From Haloferax sp. Atlit-12N (lineage in GTDB: Archaea; Halobacteriota; Halobacteria; Halobacteriales; Haloferacaceae), in NCBI RefSeq assembly GCF_003383095.1, contig NZ_PSYW01000001.1, positions 1,426,001 to 1,490,000 on the forward strand: a stretch of 64,000 bases of DNA, given 5' to 3'. The notes beneath the pieces were generated by a model that was given only the letters and a program-made list of their open reading frames with translations, was not told the DNA's origin and did no database searches. Both the position numbers and the translations under genes were made by a program. Numbering within the stretch: the first letter of the stretch is position 1; each line of letters opens with the position of its first letter. Shown piece after piece: positions 27,894 through 36,017 of this stretch.

Positions 27894-28574
27894 TCAGGGC
27901 GCGACGCCGACGGTCAGAAGCGTGCCGAACGTCCGGTAGCGCTCGACCATCTCCTCGCGGGTCTCCCAGTCGTCGGTCGGGAACTCCGAGGCCGCCGGGA
28001 TGTCGATGTCGAGGTCGGCGATGGAGTCCTGTTCGGCGACGTGGAGGCCGGCGTCGCGGAACGCCTCGCGGTACTCCGCGTGGGACCAGCGGGTCATGTC
28101 GATGGAGATGAGGTCCTGCCACTCGTGGGAGTGGACGTTCTCCTCGTAATAATTGACCGCGCAGTAGAACGTGCCGCCCGGCTTGAGGATACGGGCGATT
28201 TCTTCGAGGGTGTGGTGCGGGTCGGCGGCGTAGTAGAACGCCTCCATCGACCAGACGTGGTCGACGCTGTCGTCCTCGAACGGGAGGTCGTCGAAGTCGC
28301 CGACGAGAAACGAGAGGTCGTCGGTGTCGGTGTACTCGCGGGCGTTCTGGACCATCTCGGGCGAGCCGTCGAGGCCGAAGCCGCGGCCGATGCCCTTCGT
28401 GTCGCGGAGCGCGCGCAGGGCGTAGCCGCTTCCGGTTCCGAGGTCGACGACTGTGTCGCCTTCCTCAACGGGCATCCGTGCGAGCGCGTGCTTCGCGGTG
28501 TGCCAGTGTCGGTCCTCCATGCCCTTGTCGCGGCCGTCGGCCGCCCAGGCGTCGAACTCGTCGCGGACGCTCAT
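27894..28574 (-). CDS. SAM-dependent methyltransferase (class I)
   Basis: A 226-residue protein. Motif I VVDLGTGSGYALRAL binds the cofactor; motif II/III appear as GFGLDGSPEMVQNARE and VGDFDDLPFEDDSVDHVWSM; LKPGGTFYCAVNYYEEN is motif post-III. It is similar to UbiE/small-molecule methyltransferases; the substrate is unknown. The ATG at 28574 is downstream of CGCATTTTCACC by about 25-30 nt. Convergent with the ABC ATPase gene, with a 28-nt gap. Confidence 0.88.
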   Translation of the reverse strand: MSVRDEFDAWAADGRDKGMEDRHWHTAKHALARMPVEEGDTVVDLGTGSGYALRALRDTKGIGRGFGLDGSPEMVQNAREYTDTDDLSFLVGDFDDLPFEDDSVDHVWSMEAFYYAADPHHTLEEIARILKPGGTFYCAVNYYEENVHSHEWQDLISIDMTRWSHAEYREAFRDAGLHVAEQDSIADLDIDIPAASEFPTDDWETREEMVERYRTFGTLLTVGVAP

Positions 28575-28667
28575 ACCGGAGCCTCGCGCGCCGGGGTGAA
28601 AATGCGTTCGGACCGGGGGCGCGGAGACGGCGAATCCGGTGACGACTCGGTCGCGTCCCCCGTCGCG

Positions 28668-28679
28668 CCTTTTAATTGC
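28668..28679 (+). promoter_or_regulatory. TATA element of the DUF2391 gene
   Basis: CCTTTTAATTGC, 21-32 nt before the ATG at 28700. It decides this start over an upstream in-frame Met. Confidence 0.6.
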
Positions 28680-28699
28680 CGCCGTCACGACGACGGGGT

Positions 28700-29158
28700 A
28701 TGGTCGGAGTCCGCCGCCGGTTCGCGCTCGCCGACACCGCCCAGCAGGTCGTCGGCGGGTTCCTCCTCGCGGGACCGTTCGTCGTCACCGAGGAGGTGTG
28801 GGTGCTCGCGCGGAGCATGTCGTTCGCGCAGGCGCTGCTCACGCTCTTTATTGTGCTCGCGGTCGGCTACGGCGCGCTCTACAAGGCCGACGACCGCGAC
28901 CCCGACAGAGAGCGCGAGGTCGGCGGGATTCCCGTCCGGTTCATCTCGCTCATCTCCGTCTCGTACCTCTCCGTGTTCATCCTCGCGCTCGCGTTCGACG
29001 CGCCGGGGACGTTCCTCTCGGACGTGTCGGGAGAGGTCCTCGTCACCGTGCTGGGGTACGAACTCGACCTCGCGGTGCTCCGCATCACGCTCAAGGCGAC
29101 GAGCGTCGGCGCGGTGTTCAGCGTCATCGGCGCGGCCACGGCCGACTCGCTGTTCTGA
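28700..29158 (+). CDS. DUF2391-type integral membrane protein
   Basis: A 152-residue protein with four membrane helices: QQVVGGFLLAGPFVVTEEVW, SFAQALLTLFIVLAVGYGAL, FISLISVSYLSVFILALAF and a C-terminal ATSVGAVFSVIGAATADSLF. This layout fits the DUF2391 (TIGR02587-like) family, whose function is not known. The message is leaderless. Divergent from the methyltransferase gene. Confidence 0.78.
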   Translation: MVGVRRRFALADTAQQVVGGFLLAGPFVVTEEVWVLARSMSFAQALLTLFIVLAVGYGALYKADDRDPDREREVGGIPVRFISLISVSYLSVFILALAFDAPGTFLSDVSGEVLVTVLGYELDLAVLRITLKATSVGAVFSVIGAATADSLF

Positions 29159-29222
29159 CCCAGATTCGTCTGGTGTGAACACACGCCACGATTCGAGGAC
29201 GCCGCCGCCCGAGCGGCATGAA

Positions 29223-29232
29223 GGATTAAGTC
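29223..29232 (+). promoter_or_regulatory. TATA element of the KaiC-like gene
   Basis: GGATTAAGTC, 22-31 nt before the ATG at 29254. Confidence 0.55.
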
Positions 29233-29253
29233 GGCAGGGTAACTGCTTGGGGT

Positions 29254-29832
29254 ATGGATTACGAGCTCGCCATCGAAGACGCGCCCGAGACGATTCCGGG
29301 CGGCACAGGTATCTTGCTCCTTCATCCGAGCATCGGCGAGACCGACCGCATCGACACCGACTTCTTCAAGGTCGACACCGACCGCTTCCTCGTCATCTCG
29401 ACGCGGACGACCGCGCGCGAAGTCGAGCAGAAACTGGAACACTACGAGGTCGACGAGTCCAGCGCCACCATCCTCGACACGCTCTCTATCGAGCGGGGCT
29501 ACTCCCGGCGCAGTTCGGACAACATCTACTACGTCGCGGCCCCCGACGACCTCGACGCCATCGTCGAGAAGACCCGGCAGTTCCTCGAACGCCACGACGG
29601 AAAGCTCCGGCTCAGCGTCGATTCCGTCACGGAGATGGCGTACTACGCCGACGAGGACCGCGCCTTCGAAGCGACGAAGCAGATTCTCGAACTCCTCGAC
29701 GAGTTCGACGCGGTGGGACTGTTCCACCTCTCGAAGGAAGTCCACGACCAGGAGACGCTCGACCGCTTCCGCGAACTGTTCGACGGCGTCGTCGACCTCG
29801 AAGAGGACGGCACCGTCACGACCGAGTTCTGA
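29254..29832 (+). CDS. KaiC/RecA-fold-like protein without a P-loop
   Basis: A 192-residue soluble acidic protein. The N-terminal IPGGTGILLLHPSIGETDRI occupies the place where KaiC-type ATPases carry IPxGxxxLLxGxPGxGKT, yet the GK[T/S] residues are absent. Downstream pieces such as DRFLVISTRTTAREVEQKLE, a LRLSVDSVTEMAYY beta-strand plus Asp, and the C-terminal DGTVTTEF follow the same order as in RecA-fold halves. I infer a degenerate, non-ATP-hydrolysing family member, perhaps regulatory. No operon partner; convergent with the gene at 29864. Confidence 0.65.
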   Translation: MDYELAIEDAPETIPGGTGILLLHPSIGETDRIDTDFFKVDTDRFLVISTRTTAREVEQKLEHYEVDESSATILDTLSIERGYSRRSSDNIYYVAAPDDLDAIVEKTRQFLERHDGKLRLSVDSVTEMAYYADEDRAFEATKQILELLDEFDAVGLFHLSKEVHDQETLDRFRELFDGVVDLEEDGTVTTEF

Positions 29833-29863
29833 AGCGGCACGCGACGCGCTCGGACGCGACCGG

Positions 29864-30718
29864 CTACGCCGAGTCGGCGTTGGCGTCGGCCGAATCATCG
29901 GTGGCCGCGCCGTCGCCCGGTTCCGCGTCGTCGTCCGCTGCGAGTTGCGCGAACGTCTTTTCGGCCCACTTGACCGCGTAGCTCGGCCCGTGGTCGCGGT
30001 ACGCCGCGGTGTCCAGCGCCGAAAACGGCGCGGGGAGGTCCCGGCCGTGTTTGACGGCCGAACACGCGAACTCGGTCGCCTCGGCGAACGAGAGTCTGCC
30101 GAGCGCGACGAGCCGCGGGAGGTTCGACAGGCGGTCGTCGAGTCGGCCGCCGGCGTCGACCCAGGCGTCGTGGAGGCGCTCGTGGTCGCCCTCCCACGAC
30201 GCGAACGCCTCGCGGGTGTGGAGACCGACCCAGCCCTCGTAGAGGGCGGCGGCGACCTGATACGTCTCGCTCGGGCCGAGGGGTGTCGCGGCCGCGAGGT
30301 CGCGGTAGCGCTCGCCGAAGAAGGGCAGAAAGTGCTCCGGAATCTCGTCGTTCCCGGCCTGCACGAACGCCTCGGCGATGAGGAAGTCAAGGAAGTCGTC
30401 GGGCGTCCCCTTCGCGCGGTACTTCACCAGCACGACCGGCGGGTCGGTCTGTCGGGACCACGTCACGGTGCCGTCGCCGGGCATTCCGATGGTGAAATCG
30501 GACGACGCGTAGCGCCGAAGCTGTTGGGGCGCGTCGTCTGGTAGCCACTCCGTGGGGTACGCCGCCGGGGAGAGCGACTCGACCACCAGCCCGAGATTCT
30601 CCGCGGCCTCGGGGGGGATGGTGTCGAAGTCGCCGGCCACGTCCAAGACGAGCGCGCCGGAGGCGTACTCGTCGCGGACCGATTCGAGGTCCGACGGCAG
30701 GGTGCGCGTCTCGAACAT
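29864..30718 (-). CDS. Conserved haloarchaeal protein, unknown
   Basis: A 284-residue soluble protein starting MFETRTLPSDLESVRDEYAS. The middle has a helical block (FLDFLIAEAFVQAGNDEIPE, ATPLGPSETYQVAAALYEGW); the C-terminus is a disordered D/A-rich tail (AADDDAEPGDGAATDDSAD). I see no catalytic motif. It follows a 28-codon membrane-peptide gene on the same strand by 4 nt, so the two are probably co-transcribed. Confidence 0.75.
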   Translation of the reverse strand: MFETRTLPSDLESVRDEYASGALVLDVAGDFDTIPPEAAENLGLVVESLSPAAYPTEWLPDDAPQQLRRYASSDFTIGMPGDGTVTWSRQTDPPVVLVKYRAKGTPDDFLDFLIAEAFVQAGNDEIPEHFLPFFGERYRDLAAATPLGPSETYQVAAALYEGWVGLHTREAFASWEGDHERLHDAWVDAGGRLDDRLSNLPRLVALGRLSFAEATEFACSAVKHGRDLPAPFSALDTAAYRDHGPSYAVKWAEKTFAQLAADDDAEPGDGAATDDSADANADSA

Positions 30719-30722
30719 CCGC

Positions 30723-30809
30723 TCAGGCGATGCTCATCCCGACGAACACGACGGCCAGCAGGGCCGACACGCCGACGGTACCGAGCACGATTTTCGTCGC
30801 TTGGCTCAT
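30723..30809 (-). CDS. 28-residue single-helix membrane peptide
   Basis: ATG at 30809 opens a 28-codon frame with GC-ended codons: MSQATKIVLG, then a hydrophobic helix VGVSALLAVVFVGMSIA and a stop. It has a good leaderless promoter (GGTTAAGCGG, 30831-30840 on the minus strand, 22-31 nt upstream). The stop is 4 nt before the ATG of the next gene. I see one membrane span with the N-terminus cytoplasmic. Function unknown. Confidence 0.6.
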   Translation of the reverse strand: MSQATKIVLGTVGVSALLAVVFVGMSIA

Positions 30810-30863
30810 AGTGGCACGATTAGGGGCCCGCCGCTTAACCTTTACACTCTATCGTTGGTCGAA

Positions 30864-30887
30864 TCTCCAGTCGAAACGGAGGGGTTC
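30864..30887 (-). promoter_or_regulatory. Isolated origin-recognition-box-like site
   Basis: Reads AACCCCTCCGTTTCGACTGG on the minus strand, with all three conserved blocks (ACCCC, GTTTC, TGGA) of the oriC boxes. It lies between the ferredoxin stop and the promoter of the 28-residue peptide, about 16 kb from oriC. Confidence 0.55.
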
Positions 30888-30971
30888 GAGGACGCGCCCC
30901 ACGGTCGATGGTCACACGGTCCGGTCGCGCCGGAAAAGCGGGAGAAATCGGTGGCGTCGTCGGCGTCGCGG

Positions 30972-31217
30972 TCAGGGAACGAGCTGTTCGCCGTCGTCGT
31001 CGAGGATGCGGATGGCCTCGACGGGGCAGACGCGGGCGGCGAACTTCGCGTCGAACTCGGCGTCCTCCGGAACCTCGCGGACGAAGACGCCGTCGTCGGT
31101 CTCCTCGGCGTCGACGAGGTCGGCCTTGCCGTCGTCGACGTTCTTCTCGAAGCCCTCCCACTCGTCGACACACTGGAACATGCCGATGCAGGTGTCGCGG
31201 TCGTACTCGACTTTCAT
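30972..31217 (-). CDS. Three-cysteine ferredoxin, probably [3Fe-4S]
   Basis: An 81-residue electron carrier starting MKVEYDRDTCIGMFQC. Cluster ligands are Cys10, Cys16 and Cys64 (in ARVCPVEAI). The middle cysteine expected in a C-x2-C-x2-C motif is replaced by Met13. This three-cysteine pattern is typical of [3Fe-4S] ferredoxins that feed cytochromes P450 in bacteria. It has only one cluster site. The residues 20-60 insert is acidic (EEGFEKNVDDGKADL-like), as in halophiles. The ATG at 31217 was preferred over an Arg-rich upstream extension. Not next to either P450 gene. Confidence 0.85.
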   Translation of the reverse strand: MKVEYDRDTCIGMFQCVDEWEGFEKNVDDGKADLVDAEETDDGVFVREVPEDAEFDAKFAARVCPVEAIRILDDDGEQLVP

Positions 31218-31377
31218 GGGCAATCGTACCGCCGGGCCGTACAAAGCCCTGCCGACGCGGGGCGTGGGTCGGCGTCGCCTCGCGTCGCGGGCGTGCGACC
31301 GACGCCGCGGGCGGCGACGCACCCGCGTCCGAACCGACCCGATGGCTTAAACCGGGGGACGGTCCAAGGGAGATGCA

Positions 31378-33849
31378 ATGCGAACTGCGGACCTGACGGG
31401 CCTGCCGACGGGGGTTCCCGAGGCCCTCCGCGACGAGGGCATCGAGGAGTTGTACCCGCCGCAGGCCGAGGCCGTCGAGGCCGGGCTGACAGACGGCGAG
31501 AGCCTCGTGGCCGCCGTCCCGACGGCGAGCGGGAAGACGCTCATCGCCGAACTGGCGATGCTGTCGAGCGTCGCGCGCGGCGGGAAGGCGCTGTACATCG
31601 TCCCGCTCCGGGCGCTCGCCTCCGAGAAGAAAGCCGAGTTCGAGCGCTGGGAGGAGTACGGCATCGACGTGGGCGTCTCGACCGGCAACTACGAGTCCGA
31701 CGGCGAGTGGCTCTCCTCGCGCGACATCATCGTCGCCACCTCCGAGAAGGTCGACTCGCTCGTCCGGAACAACGCGGCGTGGATGGACCAACTCACCTGC
31801 GTCGTCGCCGACGAGGTCCACCTCGTCGACGACAGACATCGCGGGCCGACGCTTGAGGTCACGCTGGCGAAGCTCCGCCGGCTCAACCCGAACCTGCAGG
31901 TCGTCGCGCTCTCGGCGACCGTCGGCAACGCGGGCGTCGTCGCCGACTGGCTCGACGCGGAACTCGTCAAGTCCGACTGGCGACCCATCGACCTCAAGAT
32001 GGGCGTCCACTACGGCAACGCCGTCTCCTTCGCCGACGGGAGCCAACGCGAGGTGCCGGTCGGCCGCGGGGAAAGACAGACGCCCGCGCTCGTCGCCGAC
32101 GCGCTGGAGGGCGACGGCGAGGGCGACCAGGGCTCCTCGCTCGTCTTCGTGAACTCGCGGCGCAACGCGGAGTCCGCGGCCCGCCGCATGGCCGACGTGA
32201 CGGAGCGGTACGTCACCGGCGACGAGCGGAGCGACCTCGCGGAACTCGCCGCCGAGATACGCGACGTGTCCGACACCGAGACCTCCGAGGACCTCGCCAA
32301 CGCGGTCGCCAAGGGCGCGGCGTTCCACCACGCGGGACTCGCCGCAGAGCACCGAACGCTCGTGGAAGACGCCTTCCGCGACAGACTCATCAAGTGCATC
32401 TGCGCGACGCCGACGCTCGCCGCCGGCGTCAACACCCCGAGCCGCCGCGTCGTCGTCCGCGACTGGCAGCGCTACGACGGCGACTACGGCGGGATGAAAC
32501 CGCTGGACGTGCTCGAAGTCCACCAGATGATGGGTCGGGCCGGCCGACCCGGCCTCGACCCCTACGGCGAGGCGGTGCTGCTCGCGAAGGACGCGGACGC
32601 CCGCGACGAACTGTTCGAGCGGTACATCTGGGCCGACGCCGAGGACGTGCGGTCGAAGCTCGCGGCCGAGCCCGCCCTGCGGACGCACCTGCTCGCCACG
32701 GTTGCTTCCGGCTTCGCCCACACCCGCGAGGGATTGCTCGAGTTCCTCGACCAGACGCTGTATGCGACCCAGACCGACGACCCCGAGCGACTCGGACAGG
32801 TGACGGACCGCGTGCTCGATTACCTCGAAGTGAACGGGTTCGTCGAGTTCGAAGGCGAGACGATTCGGGCGACACCCGTCGGCCACACCGTCTCGCGGCT
32901 CTACCTCGACCCGATGAGCGCTGCCGAAATCATCGACGGCCTCGAATGGGCCGCTGACCACCGGAACGAGAAGCTCCGGGCGCTCGCGGACGAGAGGCCC
33001 GAGAAGCCGAAACGAGACCGGAGCGAATCCGACGACCGGCCCGGCGGCTTCCAGCGGGCGAGCGAGATGGTCGCCGCAGGTGGCGAAGGAGACGACGGCG
33101 CGGACGGGGGCGAGGGAGACGACGACACCGACGAGTTCGAGACGGACCGGACGTATCCGACGCCGCTCGGCCTCTATCACCTCGTCTGCCGGACGCCGGA
33201 CATGTATCAGCTCTACCTGAAGTCCGGCGACCGCGAGACGTACACCGAACTCTGCTACGAGCGCGAACCGGAGTTCCTCGGTCGCGTCCCCTCCGAGTAC
33301 GAGGACGTGGCGTTCGAAGACTGGCTGTCGGCGCTGAAGACCGCGAAACTCCTCGAAGACTGGGTCGGCGAGGTGGACGAGGACCGCATCACCGAGCGCT
33401 ACGGCGTCGGCCCCGGCGACATCCGCGGGAAAGTCGAGACCGCCGAATGGCTCCTCGGCGCGGCCGAGCGACTCGCCTCCGAACTCGACCTCGATTCGGT
33501 GTACGCGGTCCGCGAGGCGAAAAAGCGCGTCGAGTACGGCGTCCGCGAGGAACTGCTCGACCTCGCCGGCGTCCGCGGCGTCGGCCGAAAGCGCGCCCGT
33601 CGGCTGTTCGAGGCTGGCGTCGAGAGCCGGGCCGACCTCCGCGAGGCCGACAAGTCGCGCATTCTCGCGGCCCTCCGGGGTCGAAGGAAAACCGCGGAGA
33701 ACATCCTCGAAGCCGCGGGTCGGAAGGACCCGTCGATGGACGAGGTAGACGAGGGCGACGCGCCGGACGACGCCGTCCCCGACGACGCCGGCTTCGAGAC
33801 GGCCAAAGAGCGCGCCGACCAGCAGGCCAGTCTGGGTGATTTCGAATGA
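31378..33849 (+). CDS. hel308: Hel308-type Ski2-like DNA helicase
   Basis: Superfamily 2 helicase of 823 residues that unwinds forked DNA 3' to 5' and acts at stalled replication forks. Walker A PTASGKT is at 48-54, the DEVH box at 145-148, [10 protein letters not shown] is motif III, and motif VI is in [17 protein letters not shown]. The C-terminal ratchet and helix-hairpin-helix include [20 protein letters not shown]. An acidic insert (about residues 545-600, [19 protein letters not shown]) is larger than in non-halophiles. TATA GGCTTAAACC (31344-31353) gives a leaderless ATG. The stop overlaps cgi121 by 4 nt. Confidence 0.95.
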   Translation: MRTADLTGLPTGVPEALRDEGIEELYPPQAEAVEAGLTDGESLVAAVPTASGKTLIAELAMLSSVARGGKALYIVPLRALASEKKAEFERWEEYGIDVGVSTGNYESDGEWLSSRDIIVATSEKVDSLVRNNAAWMDQLTCVVADEVHLVDDRHRGPTLEVTLAKLRRLNPNLQVVALSATVGNAGVVADWLDAELVKSDWRPIDLKMGVHYGNAVSFADGSQREVPVGRGERQTPALVADALEGDGEGDQGSSLVFVNSRRNAESAARRMADVTERYVTGDERSDLAELAAEIRDVSDTETSEDLANAVAKGAAFHHAGLAAEHRTLVEDAFRDRLIKCICATPTLAAGVNTPSRRVVVRDWQRYDGDYGGMKPLDVLEVHQMMGRAGRPGLDPYGEAVLLAKDADARDELFERYIWADAEDVRSKLAAEPALRTHLLATVASGFAHTREGLLEFLDQTLYATQTDDPERLGQVTDRVLDYLEVNGFVEFEGETIRATPVGHTVSRLYLDPMSAAEIIDGLEWAADHRNEKLRALADERPEKPKRDRSESDDRPGGFQRASEMVAAGGEGDDGADGGEGDDDTDEFETDRTYPTPLGLYHLVCRTPDMYQLYLKSGDRETYTELCYEREPEFLGRVPSEYEDVAFEDWLSALKTAKLLEDWVGEVDEDRITERYGVGPGDIRGKVETAEWLLGAAERLASELDLDSVYAVREAKKRVEYGVREELLDLAGVRGVGRKRARRLFEAGVESRADLREADKSRILAALRGRRKTAENILEAAGRKDPSMDEVDEGDAPDDAVPDDAGFETAKERADQQASLGDFE

Positions 33850-34340
33850 GACTCGTCGAAGCCGAGGCGACCGTCTCGGACCTCGATTCGTTCATCGCGG
33901 TCGTCAGCGACGTGGCCGACGAGACGGGCGCGACGGTGCAGGCGTTCGACGCCCGGTACGTCGTGGACCGCGAGCACCTCGAACAGGCGACCGAACTCGC
34001 CGACCGGGCCATCGCCCGCGGCAACGAAATCGCCCGCGACCGCGCCGTCGAAATCCTCCTCTACGCGAGCGGCCGCCGGCAGATTAACCGCGCGTTCGAA
34101 ATCGGCGTCTCGGAGGGAACGCTCCCCGTCGTGATTCTCGTCGACGGCGGCGACGAGGCCGACGCCGAGGCCGCGCTGTTCGACCGACTCGACCTCGAAC
34201 CCGCAGAGACCCTCGGCGACTACGACGAAGCGCTCGTCCGCGACGTGTTCGACGTGGGCGAGACGGAGTTGAAGGTCGCCGACGGCGACCTCCCCGCGCT
34301 GGTCAAAGAACGAGTGGCGCTGCTCGCGGTCGAACGCTAA
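33846..34340 (+). CDS. cgi121: KEOPS complex subunit Cgi121
   Basis: A 164-residue subunit of KEOPS, which makes the t6A modification on ANN-decoding tRNAs; Cgi121 brings the tRNA to the complex. The family mark is the stretch [20 protein letters not shown], followed by [20 protein letters not shown]. The start overlaps the hel308 stop (ATGA), so the two are co-translated. Coupling of a tRNA-modification subunit with a fork helicase recalls the link of KEOPS to genome maintenance, but that is inference. A tRNA gene follows on the opposite strand. Confidence 0.88.
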   Translation: MRLVEAEATVSDLDSFIAVVSDVADETGATVQAFDARYVVDREHLEQATELADRAIARGNEIARDRAVEILLYASGRRQINRAFEIGVSEGTLPVVILVDGGDEADAEAALFDRLDLEPAETLGDYDEALVRDVFDVGETELKVADGDLPALVKERVALLAVER

Positions 34341-34399
34341 GCGGTTTTTCGCGGCCCGTATCGTCCGTATTCGAGGGTTTGAGAACTCGTACTGGAAAA

Positions 34400-34459
34400 C
34401 TCCACTCGAAACGCACCCCTTTGGTTTCTGAAACCTACCCCTTCGTTTCAACTGGAGAA
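34400..34459. promoter_or_regulatory. Cluster of origin-recognition-box-like elements
   Basis: A full box, ACCCCTTCGTTTCAACTGGA, lies at 34436-34459. Just before it, CACCCCTTTGGTTTC (34414-34428) has one extra base, and CTCCACTCGAAACG (34400-34413) is a GTTTC-NNN-TGGA half-box in the opposite direction. The space holds no gene, between the cgi121 stop and the tRNA-Gln 3' end. It is the only place outside oriC with more than one such element. Confidence 0.55.
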
Positions 34460-34502
34460 CAGGGGACGGCGCGGCCTCGAAGCGCGTGAGAATCGGAGAA
34501 GT

Positions 34503-34573
34503 AGTCCCACCAGGATTCGAACCTGGGTCGTTGCCCCCAGAAGGCAACAGGATTGGCCACTACCCCATGGGAC
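34503..34573 (-). tRNA. tRNA-Gln (anticodon CTG)
   Basis: The minus strand folds as a cloverleaf: acceptor GTCCCAT paired with GTGGGAC (one T-G wobble), anticodon stem TTGCC/GGCAA with a 7-nt loop TTCTGGG giving anticodon CTG (codon CAG), and a T arm containing GGTTCGAATCC. The 3' CCA is not encoded. There is no intron. A TATA-like GTTTACAAATACC lies 26-39 nt upstream. Located between cgi121 and purO. Confidence 0.93.
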
Positions 34574-34671
34574 TTCGCATCAGTTCGTACTTCGCGGGTA
34601 TTTGTAAACGTTGCGTGTCGATTCCGCCGTGGGATTTCGTCGCACGGCAACGGACAGACGTGCATAAACCG

Positions 34672-34683
34672 CCAACTATTTGC
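34672..34683 (+). promoter_or_regulatory. TATA element of purO
   Basis: CCAACTATTTGC, 24-35 nt before the ATG at 34707. It decides this start over a Met nine codons upstream. Confidence 0.6.
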
Positions 34684-34706
34684 CCCTATTCTATCCACTC
34701 TCGTGT

Positions 34707-35279
34707 ATGTACGTCGGACGTTTCGTCGTCGTTGGCCCCGGAATCGGTGCGTATCGCGTCTCCTCTCGGTCCTTCCCGAACCGACAGGTCGTCGACCGGG
34801 ACGACGCCCTGACCGTCGGGCCGACGCCCGACGCCCCCGAGACCGACAACCCCTACATCGCCTACAACTGCGTCCGCGAGGGCGGCGACTACGTCGTCGT
34901 CGGCAACGGCTCGCAGGTCGACCCCATCGCGGAGAAACTCGACCTCGGCTACCCGCCGCGCGACGCCCTCGCCGAGATTCTGCTCGCGCTCGACTACGAG
35001 AAGGACGACTACGACACGCCCCGAATCGCGGGCATCGTCGGTGACGACGAGGCGTTCATCGGCATCGTCCGCAAGGACGCCCTCGTCGTGGAAGCCGTCA
35101 CCGAACCCACGCTCGTGGCGACCTACGAGGAAGACGACCCGCGCGCGTTCGACCTCGATGCGGAGACCGCCGCCGACGCGGCCCGCGAACTGTACGACCA
35201 CGAGTTCGAACACGCCGTCTGCGCCGCCGCCGCGACCGTCGGCGACGCGGTCGAGACCGCCTTCTACAACGGCGAGTAA
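34707..35279 (+). CDS. purO: Archaeal IMP cyclohydrolase
   Basis: A 190-residue enzyme that closes FAICAR to IMP, the last step of purine synthesis in archaea. The typical N-terminus [20 protein letters not shown] is present, then [30 protein letters not shown] and [17 protein letters not shown]. It is full length. The formyltransferase partner gene is not in the window. Followed by a phosphoesterase gene 48 nt later on the same strand. Confidence 0.93.
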   Translation: MYVGRFVVVGPGIGAYRVSSRSFPNRQVVDRDDALTVGPTPDAPETDNPYIAYNCVREGGDYVVVGNGSQVDPIAEKLDLGYPPRDALAEILLALDYEKDDYDTPRIAGIVGDDEAFIGIVRKDALVVEAVTEPTLVATYEEDDPRAFDLDAETAADAARELYDHEFEHAVCAAAATVGDAVETAFYNGE

Positions 35280-35327
35280 CGCCGCCTCGGCCCGAGATTT
35301 TTCAGCCGCGACACCGTACACCGAGCC

Positions 35328-35987
35328 ATGCGTCTGGGCGTCATCTCGGACGTGCACGGGAACCTCCCTGCACTCGACGCGGTACTCGAATCGATGCCGC
35401 CGGTCGACGGTCTGGTCTGTGCCGGCGACGTGGTCGGCTACAATCCGTGGCCCGAGGAGTGCGTGTCCGAACTCGCCGAGCGGGACGTGCCGACGGTCTC
35501 GGGGAACCACGACCGCGCGGTCACGTCGGGGACCGGCTTCCGCTTCAACAGTATGGCGGCCGCGGGAGTCGACTACGCCCGCGACGCGCTGTCGCCGGCG
35601 TCGATGGAGTGGCTCTCCGGGCTTCCGAAGACCCGCACCCTTGCCGACGGCCGGGTCAAACTCGCCCACGGCCACCCCGACCATCCCGACCGCTACACCT
35701 ATCCCGACGACTTCTCGCCGTCGCTCCTCGACGGCGAGGACCTGCTGGTGTTGGGTCATACCCACGTGCAGGGTCACCGAATCTACGACGACGGAATCGT
35801 CCTGAATCCCGGGAGCGTCGGTCAGCCCCGCGACGGCGACCCGCGGGCGGCCTACGCGGTCGCCGATCTCGACGCGATGGAAATCGAAACGGAGCGCGTT
35901 GCCTACGACATCGACCGCGTCGCAGAGCGCGTGCGCGAGGTCGGCCTGCCGGAGCGACTGGCGAGTCGGCTGTACGAGGGGAAGTAG
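35328..35987 (+). CDS. Metallophosphoesterase (YfcE/MJ0936-like)
   Basis: A 219-residue calcineurin-type phosphoesterase. The metal ligands appear in order: GVISDVHGN (Asp-x-His), CAGDVVGY (Gly-Asp), VSGNHDR (Gly-Asn-His-Asp), KLAHGHPDHP (His) and VLGHTHVQGH (Gly-His-x-His). Likely hydrolyses a phosphodiester or phosphomonoester in the cytoplasm; the substrate is unknown. It may be co-transcribed with purO. Confidence 0.92.
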   Translation: MRLGVISDVHGNLPALDAVLESMPPVDGLVCAGDVVGYNPWPEECVSELAERDVPTVSGNHDRAVTSGTGFRFNSMAAAGVDYARDALSPASMEWLSGLPKTRTLADGRVKLAHGHPDHPDRYTYPDDFSPSLLDGEDLLVLGHTHVQGHRIYDDGIVLNPGSVGQPRDGDPRAAYAVADLDAMEIETERVAYDIDRVAERVREVGLPERLASRLYEGK

Positions 35988-36017
35988 GGAAAAGAGCGAG
36001 TAGCTATCCTGAGGCCG

